This document shows positions 1 through 8,135 of a stretch of DNA of 64,000 bases, piece by piece. A program made the position numbers and the translations under genes. The notes beneath the pieces were generated by a model. It made no database searches. It was not told the origin of the DNA and saw nothing but the letters and a program-made list of their open reading frames with translations. Numbering within the stretch: the stretch's first letter is position 1; the number at the start of each line of letters is the position of its first letter. Source of the DNA: Candidatus Hydrogenisulfobacillus filiaventi (GTDB taxonomy: Bacteria > Bacillota > Sulfobacillia > Sulfobacillales > R501); contig LR778114.1 of the NCBI GenBank assembly GCA_902809825.1, positions 1,798,001 to 1,862,000 on the forward strand, written 5' to 3'.

Positions 1-2240
1 TGGGGCCGGATGATGACGTCGGCCCCGACGGTCTCAACGCGGGGCGAGACGCTGGTACGCAAAATGGCGTCGGCCCGCTGCCGCACCCATGCCTCGCGGC
101 GCTCGTCGCCCTGCGGCAGATTCCACAGGGGATCGTCCGGGTTCTTCTCCAGAGCCTGGCGCCGCTGCTCGGCCAACAGCGCGCTGGCCCGCTCCTGCAC
201 GGCCGCATCCCTGTACGATGGCTCCTCGAACGACTGGTCCCGGAGATCCAGGCGGGCCCGGGCTCTGGCCTCCTCCTCCATCCGCCGCCGTTGTTCGTCC
301 AGGCGTTTCAGCTCGCTCTCCGCCCGTCGTCGGGCCATCTGCTCCGCCTCACTCCAGGAAGAGGGGTCCTCCGGCACAATCCACTCCATCTTGGCGGCTC
401 GGCTCAGCAGATCCTGTTGCACCAGGTTGGCCTGCTCTGGGGTGGCCAGATGCGCCCGGACCCCGCCATCGGGCATGGCCTGCCAGGCGACGGGAATGCC
501 TCCGGGGCCGTTTCCGGAGGTGTTGTCGGCCCTCGTGCCGGGCAGGTGCTCGGCCGCCCATCGCGCGGGGTTGAGGGCCGGATGGCCCAGCCGCTCATCT
601 GGCACCCCATGGGCTTGCAGGGCCTTGGCCGTGATGTTCCCGGACTCCCGCCAGCCCTGCGCCATGGCCTCCACCGCGGCGGCGTCCATGCCCAGCATCG
701 ACCCAGCGGTCTCGACCAGCCCCGCCGCTCGGCCCACCGTCTCTCCGCGCCCCGTCAGCTCGGCGCCGACCCGGGAGGCGATGTCCCCCGCGCCGCGCAG
801 CGTCGATCCCGCCCAACGCACCAGCGGCTGCTCACTCGTCGACCATTCCTCGCCCATGGCCGCCCAGGCGGATCCGCGGTCGGCGATGCGCTGGCCCTGA
901 TTGATCAGGGCAGAGGACACCCCGGCCATCGCCTCGGCTCCGCCATGAAACCATACGCCGACGCGCTGTTGCGCCATCGCCACCGTGCGCAGCCAGACGG
1001 CCCACCATGGCCGCCACCACCAATGCCATGCGACGGACACCGCCCCCACGGTCCAAGTCAGGGACAGCAATGGCGTCACGCTGGCCATCCAGACGGGAAG
1101 CCCGAACGGTCCGGATGGCCCCGCCCCCAGGATCAGCTCCCCGATCGTCCACAACCAGGCGCCCAGCTCCAGGGCCAGCCCCCGCAGCAGGACGCCTCCC
1201 ACCGCCATCGTCAACTCCGGGTTATCAGCCTCCAGCAGCACGATCCAGACCCAAAAAGGGGACAGGCCCAGCCACAGGCTGAGCAGGGTGAGCAGCGTCG
1301 TCCAGATTGCCAGGACGACCTGCAACGGGATGGTGATGAGCGCCACGGGATGAAGGAAACCGTACAGCAGATTGGACAGCAGCCGGTAGACGGAGAACTG
1401 GCCGCCTTGGATGCTGTGCACCAGCCAGACGGCGGTCTGGCCGATGGCCAGCAGGCCAGCGGGCAGCTCCGCCAGCACCGCCTTGCCCGCATCCAGGCCA
1501 GAGGGGCCGGAGACCCCGAACACCGCTCCCCAGATCCAGAAGGGGTTGACAGCGGCCGGGACGCCGTTGGCCCTGGGCAGGATCGCCCCCGCGTTGGCCA
1601 GGGAGGGCAGCAGGCTCGGCGTGGTGCGCAGGGCGGTGATGACCGCATGCCCAATGCGGGGCAGCATGGCGGACTGCCAGATCGCCAGCGCCTCCGGCGT
1701 CGCCAGGGCCAGCGCCCCCACGACCAGAGGCCACAACGCCGGGGGCACGACCCAGAACCCCTGGCCGGCCGGCTTGCCGGCGACCGCCCGATGCGCGGCC
1801 CGCAGGATGCCAAGGATCCACCAGCCCGCCACCACGACGAGCAGGAGCGGAGCATGGCTCCACGTTAGCCCTCCGCCCAGCACCCCGGTCATGGGTGCCC
1901 AGGGGTCCCACTGCGGAGGCTGGGGCGCGGTGGCGGCGGTCCCCACGACGGCCTGGGCGTGGCCAAGCAGCACACCCGGCCCAGCCTGCAGCGCCGAGAT
2001 GAGCGAGGGGTTGGCGGGGTGCCCGATCCATTCCAACAGATCCCACACCATCTGGCCGATGCGGACGCCGTACAGCTCCGCCAGGATGAGCCCGGTCGGC
2101 AAGGCGAACAGCCACAGATCCACCGTGTGGCCCAGGTTCTGGTAGCCGGACTCCACGCCGGTCGTGACGGCGGATCCGATGTGGCCGGAGAGCCCCTTCA
2201 GAACGGACGTCAGCTGAGTCAGCACGCTGATGGTGGACAC
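1..2240 (-). CDS. TrbL/VirB6-like polytopic membrane protein (partial)
   Basis: The reading frame opens at a GTG 8 bases after GGAGG and stays open to the window edge, so the C-terminus is missing (at least 746 residues). The first ~420 residues hold many hydrophobic, Trp-rich segments, with membrane spans such as APLLLVVVAGWWILGIL. The rest is soluble, ending in a charged Arg/Glu stretch (ELKRLDEQRRRMEEEARAR) likely to form a coiled coil. This layout is that of VirB6/TrbL-type conjugation channel proteins, but no diagnostic motif is visible, so the function is inferred from shape. It is the last gene of a short operon after two small proteins. Confidence 0.6.
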   Translation of the reverse strand, partial: MSTISVLTQLTSVLKGLSGHIGSAVTTGVESGYQNLGHTVDLWLFALPTGLILAELYGVRIGQMVWDLLEWIGHPANPSLISALQAGPGVLLGHAQAVVGTAATAPQPPQWDPWAPMTGVLGGGLTWSHAPLLLVVVAGWWILGILRAAHRAVAGKPAGQGFWVVPPALWPLVVGALALATPEALAIWQSAMLPRIGHAVITALRTTPSLLPSLANAGAILPRANGVPAAVNPFWIWGAVFGVSGPSGLDAGKAVLAELPAGLLAIGQTAVWLVHSIQGGQFSVYRLLSNLLYGFLHPVALITIPLQVVLAIWTTLLTLLSLWLGLSPFWVWIVLLEADNPELTMAVGGVLLRGLALELGAWLWTIGELILGAGPSGPFGLPVWMASVTPLLSLTWTVGAVSVAWHWWWRPWWAVWLRTVAMAQQRVGVWFHGGAEAMAGVSSALINQGQRIADRGSAWAAMGEEWSTSEQPLVRWAGSTLRGAGDIASRVGAELTGRGETVGRAAGLVETAGSMLGMDAAAVEAMAQGWRESGNITAKALQAHGVPDERLGHPALNPARWAAEHLPGTRADNTSGNGPGGIPVAWQAMPDGGVRAHLATPEQANLVQQDLLSRAAKMEWIVPEDPSSWSEAEQMARRRAESELKRLDEQRRRMEEEARARARLDLRDQSFEEPSYRDAAVQERASALLAEQRRQALEKNPDDPLWNLPQGDERREAWVRQRADAILRTSVSPRVETVGADVIIRP

Positions 2241-2309
2241 GCGCCTCGCCTCCAGTGCATCGGACAAGACCCGCCGGGGCGCTGGGCCTTCCGGCTGTGC
2301 GGGATGGGC

Positions 2310-2528
2310 CTAGCCCGCCATTCCAGTTGGCCCCCGCCGATCGTGGAACAGTGCCGAGATCGCCTCCGTCGCCATGCCCGCGTGCCGGTCGCACAGGTTG
2401 ACGACCATCGAGACCGGACGGATGATCGACTGGGTGCCGGTCATCGGCTCCAGCCTCATCAGCAACCGTACGGTCGCGGGATCGCCGCAGAGGCGCATCG
2501 GCTCCGTTGGATAGGCGCAGCCCGCCAT
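2310..2528 (-). CDS. small protein of unknown function (72 aa)
   Basis: The ATG lies 3 bases after the stop of the upstream coiled-coil gene, with GGGGGTCG overlapping that stop, so the two are probably translationally coupled. The protein has a short Met/Leu-rich middle (MRLEPMTGTQSIIRP) and one Cys. I do not recognise it. Its position directly before the TrbL-like gene suggests a role with that membrane protein. An internal Met at residue 24 is an alternative start. Confidence 0.5.
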   Translation of the reverse strand: MAGCAYPTEPMRLCGDPATVRLLMRLEPMTGTQSIIRPVSMVVNLCDRHAGMATEAISALFHDRRGPTGMAG

Positions 2529-2531
2529 GGC

Positions 2532-2801
2532 TCATCGACCCCCAGCGGCGTCCAGCGCCCGCAGCACCCGCCGAGCGGCGTCCTCGCCCTCCCCCAGCAG
2601 CGTATACAGCTGGGCGAACAGCCGGCTGGTCTCCCGCAACGTGCCCGCCAGCTCCGCGGAAGCATCGTCCGGCAGATCCCGCAACTGCTCCAGGATGGCG
2701 TGGTCGGCCTCGTCCACCGCCATCCGCACGTCGTGCAGCTCGTCCTCGAGGCCCTCCAGCGTGTTGCGCAGCACCCGCTCATCCGCGGCGCGCGTCTCCA
2801 T
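2532..2801 (-). CDS. coiled-coil protein (89 aa)
   Basis: Start chosen at the ATG 9 bases after AGGAGG; an ATG six bases earlier is possible. The protein is almost entirely amphipathic helix (ADERVLRNTLEGLEDELHD and following) with regular Leu spacing, so a coiled coil is likely. No catalytic motif. First gene of the operon leading to the TrbL-like protein; the candidate leader and terminator lie directly upstream. Confidence 0.65.
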   Translation of the reverse strand: METRAADERVLRNTLEGLEDELHDVRMAVDEADHAILEQLRDLPDDASAELAGTLRETSRLFAQLYTLLGEGEDAARRVLRALDAAGGR

Positions 2802-2869
2802 GCGCATCGACCTCCTCATGCTGAGATCGGAGCCCGCCCGATCCGGCGGGGATGGACCAGGCTGGCTCC

Positions 2870-2911
2870 GCAAAAACCAGGCGGGGCTCCGCGAAGGGAG
2901 CCCCGCCTTCT
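2870..2911 (-). terminator. intrinsic terminator
   Basis: On the minus strand a perfect GC stem GGCGGGGCTCC / GGAGCCCCGCC with a short loop is followed by TGGTTTTTG. It lies about 70 bases before the coiled-coil gene, so it either ends the transcript of the 93-aa gene or acts as an attenuator for the operon below. Confidence 0.75.
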
Positions 2912-2929
2912 ACCGATTCGGAGTTGGCC

Positions 2930-3075
2930 AACGCGGCGGGCTTCGCCGCGTCGGAAGCATCACCCGGAGGGCTGGAAACAGCCCTCCCGGGCGAGGACGC
3001 CTGGGAGGCCAGGCGGGTGCCAGGGCGTCCCCGCCCGGTTTCGCCCGGACGGCGATCACAGATCGGCCCCCGAGC
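2930..3075 (-). ncRNA. candidate structured leader RNA
   Basis: Between a stop codon and an intrinsic terminator, the minus strand can fold into at least three strong hairpins. One is a ~15-bp imperfect stem (GGGCGGGGACGCC with GGCGTCCTCGCCC; plus positions 3023-3036 and 2989-3004). One is GGAGGGCTG / CAGCCCTCC (2966-2987). One is GCGGCG / CGCCGC (2933-2949). The order, multi-hairpin region then terminator then operon, is that of a riboswitch or attenuator. I compared it by eye with c-di-GMP-I, c-di-GMP-II, guanidine, SAM and other common classes and found no match. It could be only a stable 3' UTR. Confidence 0.4.
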
Positions 3076-3108
3076 CGCCCATCCCGTAACGACGCGCGGA
3101 TTGGCTCA

Positions 3109-3390
3109 TTATTTGGTGAATAGCCGCTCGATGGGGAAGCGATCGGCGAACAGATGGACTCGGAGCGAGGCGTCCTTCGCCTCCGTCGCCACCTTGACGC
3201 CGTCCGGCGACACGCCAAGGGCGTTCAGGGCCTGGAGGATCTCGGACAGGGGAACGGAGGCGGGGAAATCGTAGGCGATCTCCATGCTCCCGTCCGCAAA
3301 GAACTCGATGTAGTCCGCCTTCCCACCGGCCGCCTGCCAGCGCTCCAGCCAGTACCGCTCGGTCTCTCCCATGGGACGAGGCGAAGGCAT
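3109..3390 (-). CDS. hypothetical protein (93 aa)
   Basis: ATG about 10 bases after AAAGGAG. The protein (MPSPRPMGETERYWLERW...) is soluble with an alternating beta/alpha look and an acidic middle (YIEFFADGSMEIAYDF). No recognised motif. Intergenic remnants of a secreted-protein cassette lie upstream. Confidence 0.65.
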   Translation of the reverse strand: MPSPRPMGETERYWLERWQAAGGKADYIEFFADGSMEIAYDFPASVPLSEILQALNALGVSPDGVKVATEAKDASLRVHLFADRFPIERLFTK

Positions 3391-3440
3391 CTCAGGTTTC
3401 TCCTTTCTGCTGTTCCTAGGGCGATCGTCCGCCCGCTGGC

Positions 3441-3512
3441 CTAGTTGGTTGGCACGCTGCCTGCCACTGCTGGGTCTTGGTCGGCGACCCACCGGAGCGC
3501 ACTGGGTGGCGG
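3441..3512 (-). pseudogene. decayed C-terminal cassette of secreted-protein family
   Basis: About 70 bases match, with substitutions and an internal deletion of roughly 36 bases, the 3' end of the cassette at 9432-9540 (QCAPVG near one end, VPTN and stop at the other). It sits just after the prepilin-peptidase-like gene and has no start. It is a fourth, badly eroded relic of the family whose good copies lie at 6.2, 9.7 and 13.4 kb. Confidence 0.7.
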
Positions 3513-3514
3513 CC

Positions 3515-3931
3515 TTATTGCCGAGACCACGATGCCACCAGGACGAGTATGGTGGCAATGCCCCACAAGAACGGTCCCAGGGGCACAACCGTAGGCCGCC
3601 GCCACCGCCACCAGGCCCACGCCCCGAAGAGCGCCCCCCACAGGCTCAGGGCACCGGCGGCGCTGCCCAAGCCCATGGTGATGGCGGCCACGGTCGCCAG
3701 GTCCCCGGCCCCGATCCGCTCCCGCCACCAGGCGGGCACCAGCGGCGCCAGCAGCAGGACCGTCCAGCCCAGCCGGCCGAGCAGGGCCGGGCCCAGGGGA
3801 TGGCCCGTACCCCACCAGCCGATCAGCATCAGCAGAGCGGACCCCGCGTAGGGCAATTCCCCTTGCCGCGCGTCCCACCAGCCCTCCAGGGCCGCGCCCA
3901 GCGCATACGCGCCGGCCCACAGGGTCGTCAT
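3515..3931 (-). CDS. prepilin-peptidase-like membrane protein (138 aa)
   Basis: About four hydrophobic segments and the motif GAGDLATVAA at about residues 74-83, which fits the second catalytic Asp site (GxGD) of A24 aspartic prepilin peptidases. The first catalytic Asp is less clear; DARQGE near residue 20 is the candidate. ATG about 10 bases after GGAGG. It is the last gene of Tad cluster 1 after CpaB, where TadV/CpaA often lies, so processing of the cluster's pilin-like proteins is the likely role. More divergent than the second copy at 23.6 kb. Confidence 0.6.
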   Translation of the reverse strand: MTTLWAGAYALGAALEGWWDARQGELPYAGSALLMLIGWWGTGHPLGPALLGRLGWTVLLLAPLVPAWWRERIGAGDLATVAAITMGLGSAAGALSLWGALFGAWAWWRWRRPTVVPLGPFLWGIATILVLVASWSRQ

Positions 3932-3999
3932 GCCTGCCGCGCCTCCGATTTTGGATCAAGCCGCACCGCCCGTGGCACCATCCGGAGACTTGGCTACCC

Positions 4000-4626
4000 T
4001 TAGCCTCCGGCCTTCCCGCCCAGCGGGGGCGTGACCAGAGCTGGCGGGGTCCCCGCAGGCTCCACCGCCAGCGTCAGCTGGGGCGTGCCCCCGAACCAGG
4101 GCAGGGCCGTCTGCGGCACCTCCAGGGTGACCAGTCCCTGCTGGCTGGAGCCGCCCAAGAGGCTACCGCCGCCCGCAAACCCCGTCACACGGAGGACGCG
4201 GATCCCGGTCAGGAGCACCTGCCCGGTGCCCGAGCCGGATCCGCCGCTCAGCACCGCCACCCGATCGCCCACAGTGACCGGCCCCGCCTGGGCCGCGCTC
4301 AGCGCCAGGGTGACGGCCGCCCAGCCCGGCGGGAGCCGCAGGCCCGATCCAGTCACATCGGCCGCCACCACGGGCGTCCCGGCTGGCAAGGGCAGCCCCG
4401 CCGTCCGGCCGATGACCGCCGCCGGCGGCAACCAGTGCTGCGCCGCCCCGGCGGGCACCCGCACGGTGGCCACGGCGGACGCGGGGATGGGCTGCCCCGC
4501 CGCCACCGCGGTCTTCAACACCGCGACCGGCACCGGGTGATGGCCTGCCTGGCCAGCGGCGGCCGCGAGGCCGATGCCGATCACCCCTCCCAGCAGAGAC
4601 AGCCCTGTGCGCGCCAGCTTGTGCAT
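4000..4626 (-). CDS. cpaB: CpaB/RcpC-like pilus assembly protein
   Basis: 208 aa. N-terminal membrane segment (residues 6-25), then a SAF-type region: VAVLKTAVAAGQPIPASAV followed by a second LPLPAGTPVVAADV segment, typical of CpaB/RcpC of Tad systems. A Gly/Ser-rich stretch and an Ala/Pro C-terminus follow. The family acts at the cell envelope and stabilises the Flp pilus. The start ATG is preceded by GGGAGG. It follows three TadE-like genes and precedes the peptidase gene. Confidence 0.8.
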   Translation of the reverse strand: MHKLARTGLSLLGGVIGIGLAAAAGQAGHHPVPVAVLKTAVAAGQPIPASAVATVRVPAGAAQHWLPPAAVIGRTAGLPLPAGTPVVAADVTGSGLRLPPGWAAVTLALSAAQAGPVTVGDRVAVLSGGSGSGTGQVLLTGIRVLRVTGFAGGGSLLGGSSQQGLVTLEVPQTALPWFGGTPQLTLAVEPAGTPPALVTPPLGGKAGG

Positions 4627-4632
4627 GGACGC

Positions 4633-4770
4633 TCAACCTCCCAAAAAAGTAGGGTTTCGACACCATTCCCGCAGGAGCGGAGACATGCCGCCAAGAATCC
4701 TCCGGCCATAGGAACCAGGATATGCCCTGGGACCTGCTGGCCGCGCATTTCCCGGAAGCCATATGCTCAC
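4633..4770 (-). CDS. possible small ORF (45 aa)
   Basis: A GTG follows AAAGGAGGAGAGGACC, and the frame ends with a TGA inside the ribosome site of cpaB, so it could couple translation between the TadE-like gene and cpaB. Composition is not convincing for a folded protein (Gly/Pro/Arg-rich). It may instead be only the leader of cpaB. Confidence 0.3.
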   Translation of the reverse strand: MSIWLPGNARPAGPRAYPGSYGRRILGGMSPLLREWCRNPTFLGG

Positions 4771-4785
4771 GGTCCTCTCCTCCTT

Positions 4786-5271
4786 TCAGGATTGCGCCTG
4801 TCCCGGCGCCAGCCACACCTGCCGCTCGGTCGTCGTCACCGTCAGCGGCAGCGCGAGCCCGAAGCCCAGGGCCAGCGGCCGCTCGACCACGACCTGTCCA
4901 GCTTGGACGGACTCGACTGTCAGCGGGACGTGGCCCGGAATCTGGACCACGAAGCCGCCGGACCCGCACGCCGGGGTCGATCCACCCGGCATCATCCCCA
5001 TGCCCGGGGCCGTTTCCCCGCAGGCCGTCACCGTCCCGCCCGTGGCCGCCGCCAGGGCGGCCGGGAACACTTGAGGCAGGACGGACGGGTTGCCCCCCGT
5101 CTCCTCGGCCGCCGTCCGCAGCGCCAGGTCCACGGCCGTGTGGACCGCCGTCGCCGCCTGGATGCCCTTCCAGATCTGCACGCCAGCCACGCCGACGGTG
5201 ACGAGGATCAGGGCCAGGCTGGCGTCGATGCCCCAGCTGACAAACCCCCTAGGACGCCACCGTGTGCGCAT
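4786..5271 (-). CDS. TadE-like pseudopilin (161 aa)
   Basis: One N-terminal membrane span (WGIDASLALILVTVGVAGVQ), then an exported domain with three Cys; the N-terminal layout is that of TadE/TadF minor pilins. ATG preceded by GGAGG at 6 bases. Third of three similar one-span proteins in a row (with 5283-5729 and 5689-6153). The conserved GCWTPQ motif of the other two is absent here. Confidence 0.6.
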   Translation of the reverse strand: MRTRWRPRGFVSWGIDASLALILVTVGVAGVQIWKGIQAATAVHTAVDLALRTAAEETGGNPSVLPQVFPAALAAATGGTVTACGETAPGMGMMPGGSTPACGSGGFVVQIPGHVPLTVESVQAGQVVVERPLALGFGLALPLTVTTTERQVWLAPGQAQS

Positions 5272-5282
5272 GCCGCACCTCC

Positions 5283-5729
5283 TCAACCCGGGGGCGCCGC
5301 GCAGCCGCCGCCGGAAGCGGGCGCGAGGCTCACGCCGCTCCTGGTCGCCGCCAGCGTCCAGCCGCCGCCTGGCAGGGCCTTGCCGTACCAGGTGAGCCGC
5401 GCCCCCAGCACCAGGGTCATCGGGGTCCCGTAGCCCGCCCGGCCCGCCGGCGTAACGGTGGCCGTCACCGACCCCCAGGGCACGCCCGCGATTCGCACGG
5501 CCCGCTGGGTCACCTGCGTGGCCTGGGGCGTCCAGCAGCCGTTGGCCTCCACCTGGACCCAGGCCCCCCGCGCGGCGGTCTCCAACACGATCCACAGGAA
5601 GAACACCCGCAGCGCCCAGAAGCCCGCCGCCGCGATCGCCGCCCAGAGGGGCAGGCTCAGCAGCATGCCCGCGCTGGCCTGGCCCGCCCTACGGGGCCAC
5701 GCAGTCCGGCACCGCCTGACCCACCTCAT
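5283..5729 (-). CDS. TadE-like exported protein with GCWTPQ motif (148 aa)
   Basis: Basic N-terminus, one membrane span near residues 22-50, then NGCWTPQATQVTQ, which closely matches YGCWTPQVTTAVQ in the next gene upstream, so the two are paralogs. The start overlaps the upstream stop by about 40 bases; a later Met at residue 22 is an alternative. Likely minor pilin-like component of Tad cluster 1. Confidence 0.6.
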   Translation of the reverse strand: MRWVRRCRTAWPRRAGQASAGMLLSLPLWAAIAAAGFWALRVFFLWIVLETAARGAWVQVEANGCWTPQATQVTQRAVRIAGVPWGSVTATVTPAGRAGYGTPMTLVLGARLTWYGKALPGGGWTLAATRSGVSLAPASGGGCAAPPG

Positions 5730-6153
5730 GGGCCGTCACCCCCCTTTCCGTGACCGTCACCGGCAGGACCGCGAGCCGCCAGCCGGCCACCGAGAGCGGC
5801 AGCGGCACCGTCAGGGTGACCGTCACCGGCGTCGGCCGCCCCGCCGTGCCCACCAGACCCGGGGCGCTGGTGGGGGAGGCCTGGATGCGGACCGCGGACC
5901 AGCCGCCCACCACCGGGCCCAGGGTGCGCTGCACCGCCGTGGTCACCTGCGGGGTCCAGCATCCGTAGGTGCTCATCCCGATGGCGGCGGTGCGGGCGGC
6001 GGCCGCCGCCCGGCTCACCGTGTCCAGCGTGAGCCACAGGCCCAGGAGGGCCAGGCCCAGCACCGTCCAAAGGCCCACGCTGCCCCAGAGGTCGGCCGGA
6101 TCGTCGACCAGGCCGCCCTTGGGCCGCCAGCGGGTTCCGCGTGGTCGTGTCAT
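5689..6153 (-). CDS. TadE-like exported protein with GCWTPQ motif (154 aa)
   Basis: Start at the ATG behind AAAGGAG. One membrane span (LWTVLGLALLGLWLTL), then YGCWTPQVTTAVQ and a beta-rich C-terminal half. Paralog of 5283-5729. Follows secreted protein 1 after 30 bases, so it is in the same operon. Confidence 0.6.
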   Translation of the reverse strand: MTRPRGTRWRPKGGLVDDPADLWGSVGLWTVLGLALLGLWLTLDTVSRAAAAARTAAIGMSTYGCWTPQVTTAVQRTLGPVVGGWSAVRIQASPTSAPGLVGTAGRPTPVTVTLTVPLPLSVAGWRLAVLPVTVTERGVTAHEVGQAVPDCVAP

Positions 6154-6183
6154 GCCCGCGCTCCTTTCCACCGGCCCCCCGGC

Positions 6184-7041
6184 TCAATCCGTCGGCACCC
6201 CCACGGCCACCGGGCAGGTGGCGGGGGCGTACACCTCCACCGCCTCCTCCTGGCGCAGCGGGGTGGAGGTGGAGGACAGCACCGCGCCGGTCTGCGCGTT
6301 CACGGTCTCCGTCGTCTGGGTGCCCGTGCGCGACCGGGCGTACACCGCCCAGCCGGGCGCGTTCAAGAGCTGGCCGGGGCTCCAGGTTCCCTCCGCCTCC
6401 GCCGCCTGCGTCACCTGTTCGGTGGCCGCCCGGTCGGGGGCGCTCGCGAACGTCAACGGCGGCCGGATGGGCGTGCCGTCGGGCAGGGTGCCCACCGGAA
6501 TGACCAGGGAATCCGGATTCAGGCCCTGGCCGTGCCGGGGGGCCCAGGGAGCGGAGGGAATCATGCAGGCCGCCGCCGTCCAGGCCGACCAGGCGCCCCA
6601 TTGGGTCGTGGTGACGGTGCGGGTGGGGACGCCGCCCGAAGAGCCGGGCGCGGGTCCGGTGCCGGGCGGAGAGGTTCCGCATATCTGATAGCCAGTGAGA
6701 CCCCAGGCCGTGGAGCATCCACCGCCCAGCACTGGCACCTCGACCACCCGGAACACGGCCTGCTCGCCGTTGAAGCATGGCCCGTCCTCGGTTCTGACCT
6801 TCTGAGAGCAGTGGTAGTTTATTGGGGGCGCGGGCGCTGGCTGGCACGGCTGGTCGATATTCACCCGCACCTCCCCAGGAGGGCAGCCCAGCCGGGGCTC
6901 AATGGGCTGGGGCGCCGGATTCTTGCCATGTCCGCCGCCGCCGCGGCCGCCGCTGGCGAGGGCGGCGGGCCCAGGCCACCATGCCAGGACGAGCGCGGCT
7001 CCGATCAGCCCCGCCGCCCGGTGCCATCGCTTGCGCGTCAT
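6184..7041 (-). CDS. secreted protein 1, variable N-term + conserved C-terminal domain
   Basis: Signal peptide (AGLIGAALVLAWWPGPAALA) then a Gly-rich stretch, a Cys-containing variable region (about residues 40-125), and a C-terminal domain of about 160 aa starting at TRTVTTTQWGAWSAW. The end is EEAVEVYAPATCPVAVGVPT. This C-terminal domain is almost identical in the genes at 9730 and 13405, while the N-terminal halves differ. The WxxWxxW start recalls thrombospondin-type repeats, but Cys spacing does not fit. Likely exported with, or displayed by, Tad pilus 1. An earlier Met six codons upstream is possible. Confidence 0.75.
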   Translation of the reverse strand: MTRKRWHRAAGLIGAALVLAWWPGPAALASGGRGGGGHGKNPAPQPIEPRLGCPPGEVRVNIDQPCQPAPAPPINYHCSQKVRTEDGPCFNGEQAVFRVVEVPVLGGGCSTAWGLTGYQICGTSPPGTGPAPGSSGGVPTRTVTTTQWGAWSAWTAAACMIPSAPWAPRHGQGLNPDSLVIPVGTLPDGTPIRPPLTFASAPDRAATEQVTQAAEAEGTWSPGQLLNAPGWAVYARSRTGTQTTETVNAQTGAVLSSTSTPLRQEEAVEVYAPATCPVAVGVPTD

Positions 7042-7069
7042 GACGACATCGCCTCCCATTGAGACGACG

Positions 7070-7098
7070 GGGCCGCCCCCGTCCGGGGGCGGCCCGTG
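7070..7098 (-). terminator. GC hairpin between lipoprotein 1 and secreted protein 1
   Basis: GGGCCGCCCCC and GGGGGCGGCCC arms with a tight GGAC loop. No U-run follows, so termination would be weak; it may set expression of the lipoprotein against the secreted protein. Confidence 0.4.
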
Positions 7099-7122
7099 TG
7101 CGCCGGATGGAGTCGATGGGGC

Positions 7123-8025
7123 CTAGCCGCTCCGGGGCACGGCGTAATGCTGGGGAAACCGGCGCAGGACCGTCCCCGGTGCGCCGCCGGTGGCGATCAC
7201 CCGCCATCCGAGCCCGCGGACGTCGGCGACCAGCACCGGGGTGGGGCCGTTCATGCCATAGCCGTAATCGCCTCGGTCGTGGTGAATGCCGCCTCCAGCG
7301 TAGACATTCCAGCTGGCCACGAACACCGTCTCGGCGCGGGTCGCCCGCTGGCCCCGGGCCAGATAGCCCGGCATCGTCGGCAGGACGGGCGCGGGCCCAG
7401 CCGCCCCCTCGCGCCGAGCGGCGCTCCCCGCCCACGCCGACGCGGGCTCGACCGCCTCAATCTCGGCCCAGGTGCGGTACTCGTAGCCGCCCGCTGGCGT
7501 GTGCGTGCCGGGTACCGGCTGAGCGAAGTCCTTGAACAGGTCCGCGATCTGCCAGTACTCCTCCTCCCCCTGCGTCCGGACGCCGATCTTCCGCCAGCCG
7601 AGCCCGGATTGGACGGGGGCGGCGGTGTCCATGACCGCCAGCGGGGACAGGGGGTGGTTATCGTTGTCCATGATCATCCAACGGGCGGCCGTCTCGGCTC
7701 CCTGGACCTCCCAGGCCGGCAGCGTCGCGACGTCGATGCCGGAGCGCCACAGGATGGCGTGGTTGGCCGGATAGGGCGCCAGGCTGAACGGCGGGGTCTT
7801 CGGCGCCCCCGGCGCCCGCAGCACCAGGCCCGGAAACACCTTGCCGTACTTGGCCTCCAGCGCCGCGCGGTTGATCGGCAGGCCGTCCTTCGCATAGCGG
7901 GGCGCGGTTCCCGCTCCATGCAGCAGCGCCGGGGCCCCGCACCCCGCCAGCGCCGCAGCGGCCAACAGCACTGCGCCGATAGCGGTCAGCCCTCGCCGAT
8001 GATCCGGGATTCCGCGACCCGCCAT
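7123..8025 (-). CDS. lipoprotein 1 of the secreted-protein pair
   Basis: Signal ending in LAAAALAGC, a clear lipobox. 300 aa. Shared blocks with the two paralogs (10740, 14390): FPGLVLRAPGAPKTPPFSL, VPGTHTP.GGYEYRTW, and NGPTPVLVADV near the C-terminus. In each case the lipoprotein gene directly precedes one secreted-protein gene, so the products probably act as a pair at the cell surface. Start chosen at MAGRG; an ATG nine bases earlier is possible. Function unknown. Confidence 0.75.
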   Translation of the reverse strand: MAGRGIPDHRRGLTAIGAVLLAAAALAGCGAPALLHGAGTAPRYAKDGLPINRAALEAKYGKVFPGLVLRAPGAPKTPPFSLAPYPANHAILWRSGIDVATLPAWEVQGAETAARWMIMDNDNHPLSPLAVMDTAAPVQSGLGWRKIGVRTQGEEEYWQIADLFKDFAQPVPGTHTPAGGYEYRTWAEIEAVEPASAWAGSAARREGAAGPAPVLPTMPGYLARGQRATRAETVFVASWNVYAGGGIHHDRGDYGYGMNGPTPVLVADVRGLGWRVIATGGAPGTVLRRFPQHYAVPRSG

Positions 8026-8075
8026 TCGACCCATCCCCCTCCCGTCTTGCCGGATTCCTCCATTCCTCGTGTCGC

Positions 8076-8104
8076 AGAATACCTCTCCGATCCGGAATTG
8101 GCAA
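8076..8104 (-). promoter_or_regulatory. sigma-A-like promoter of lipoprotein 1
   Basis: TTGCCA (8099-8104), 17-base spacer, TATTCT (8076-8081), about 50 bases before the start codon. The same arrangement precedes the paralog genes at 11753-11781 and 15343-15370. Confidence 0.75.
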
Positions 8105-8135
8105 GACGTGCCGCCGCAGGATTCGACACGGATCG

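Noticed and set aside
1225-2535. 436-aa minus-strand frame over the TrbL-like gene
   Set aside because: The membrane protein and the two small upstream genes are in other frames with ribosome sites and coherent hydrophobic segments; this frame is Arg/Gly-rich shadow.
2930-3075. c-di-GMP-I or -II riboswitch
   Set aside because: The GCAAACC..GGGACGCAAAGC core and the tetraloop receptor of c-di-GMP-I are not present, and nothing resembling c-di-GMP-II is seen.
6184-6680. Thrombospondin-type repeat in the secreted proteins
   Set aside because: WxxWxxW start is present but the Cys positions expected for TSP repeats are missing.
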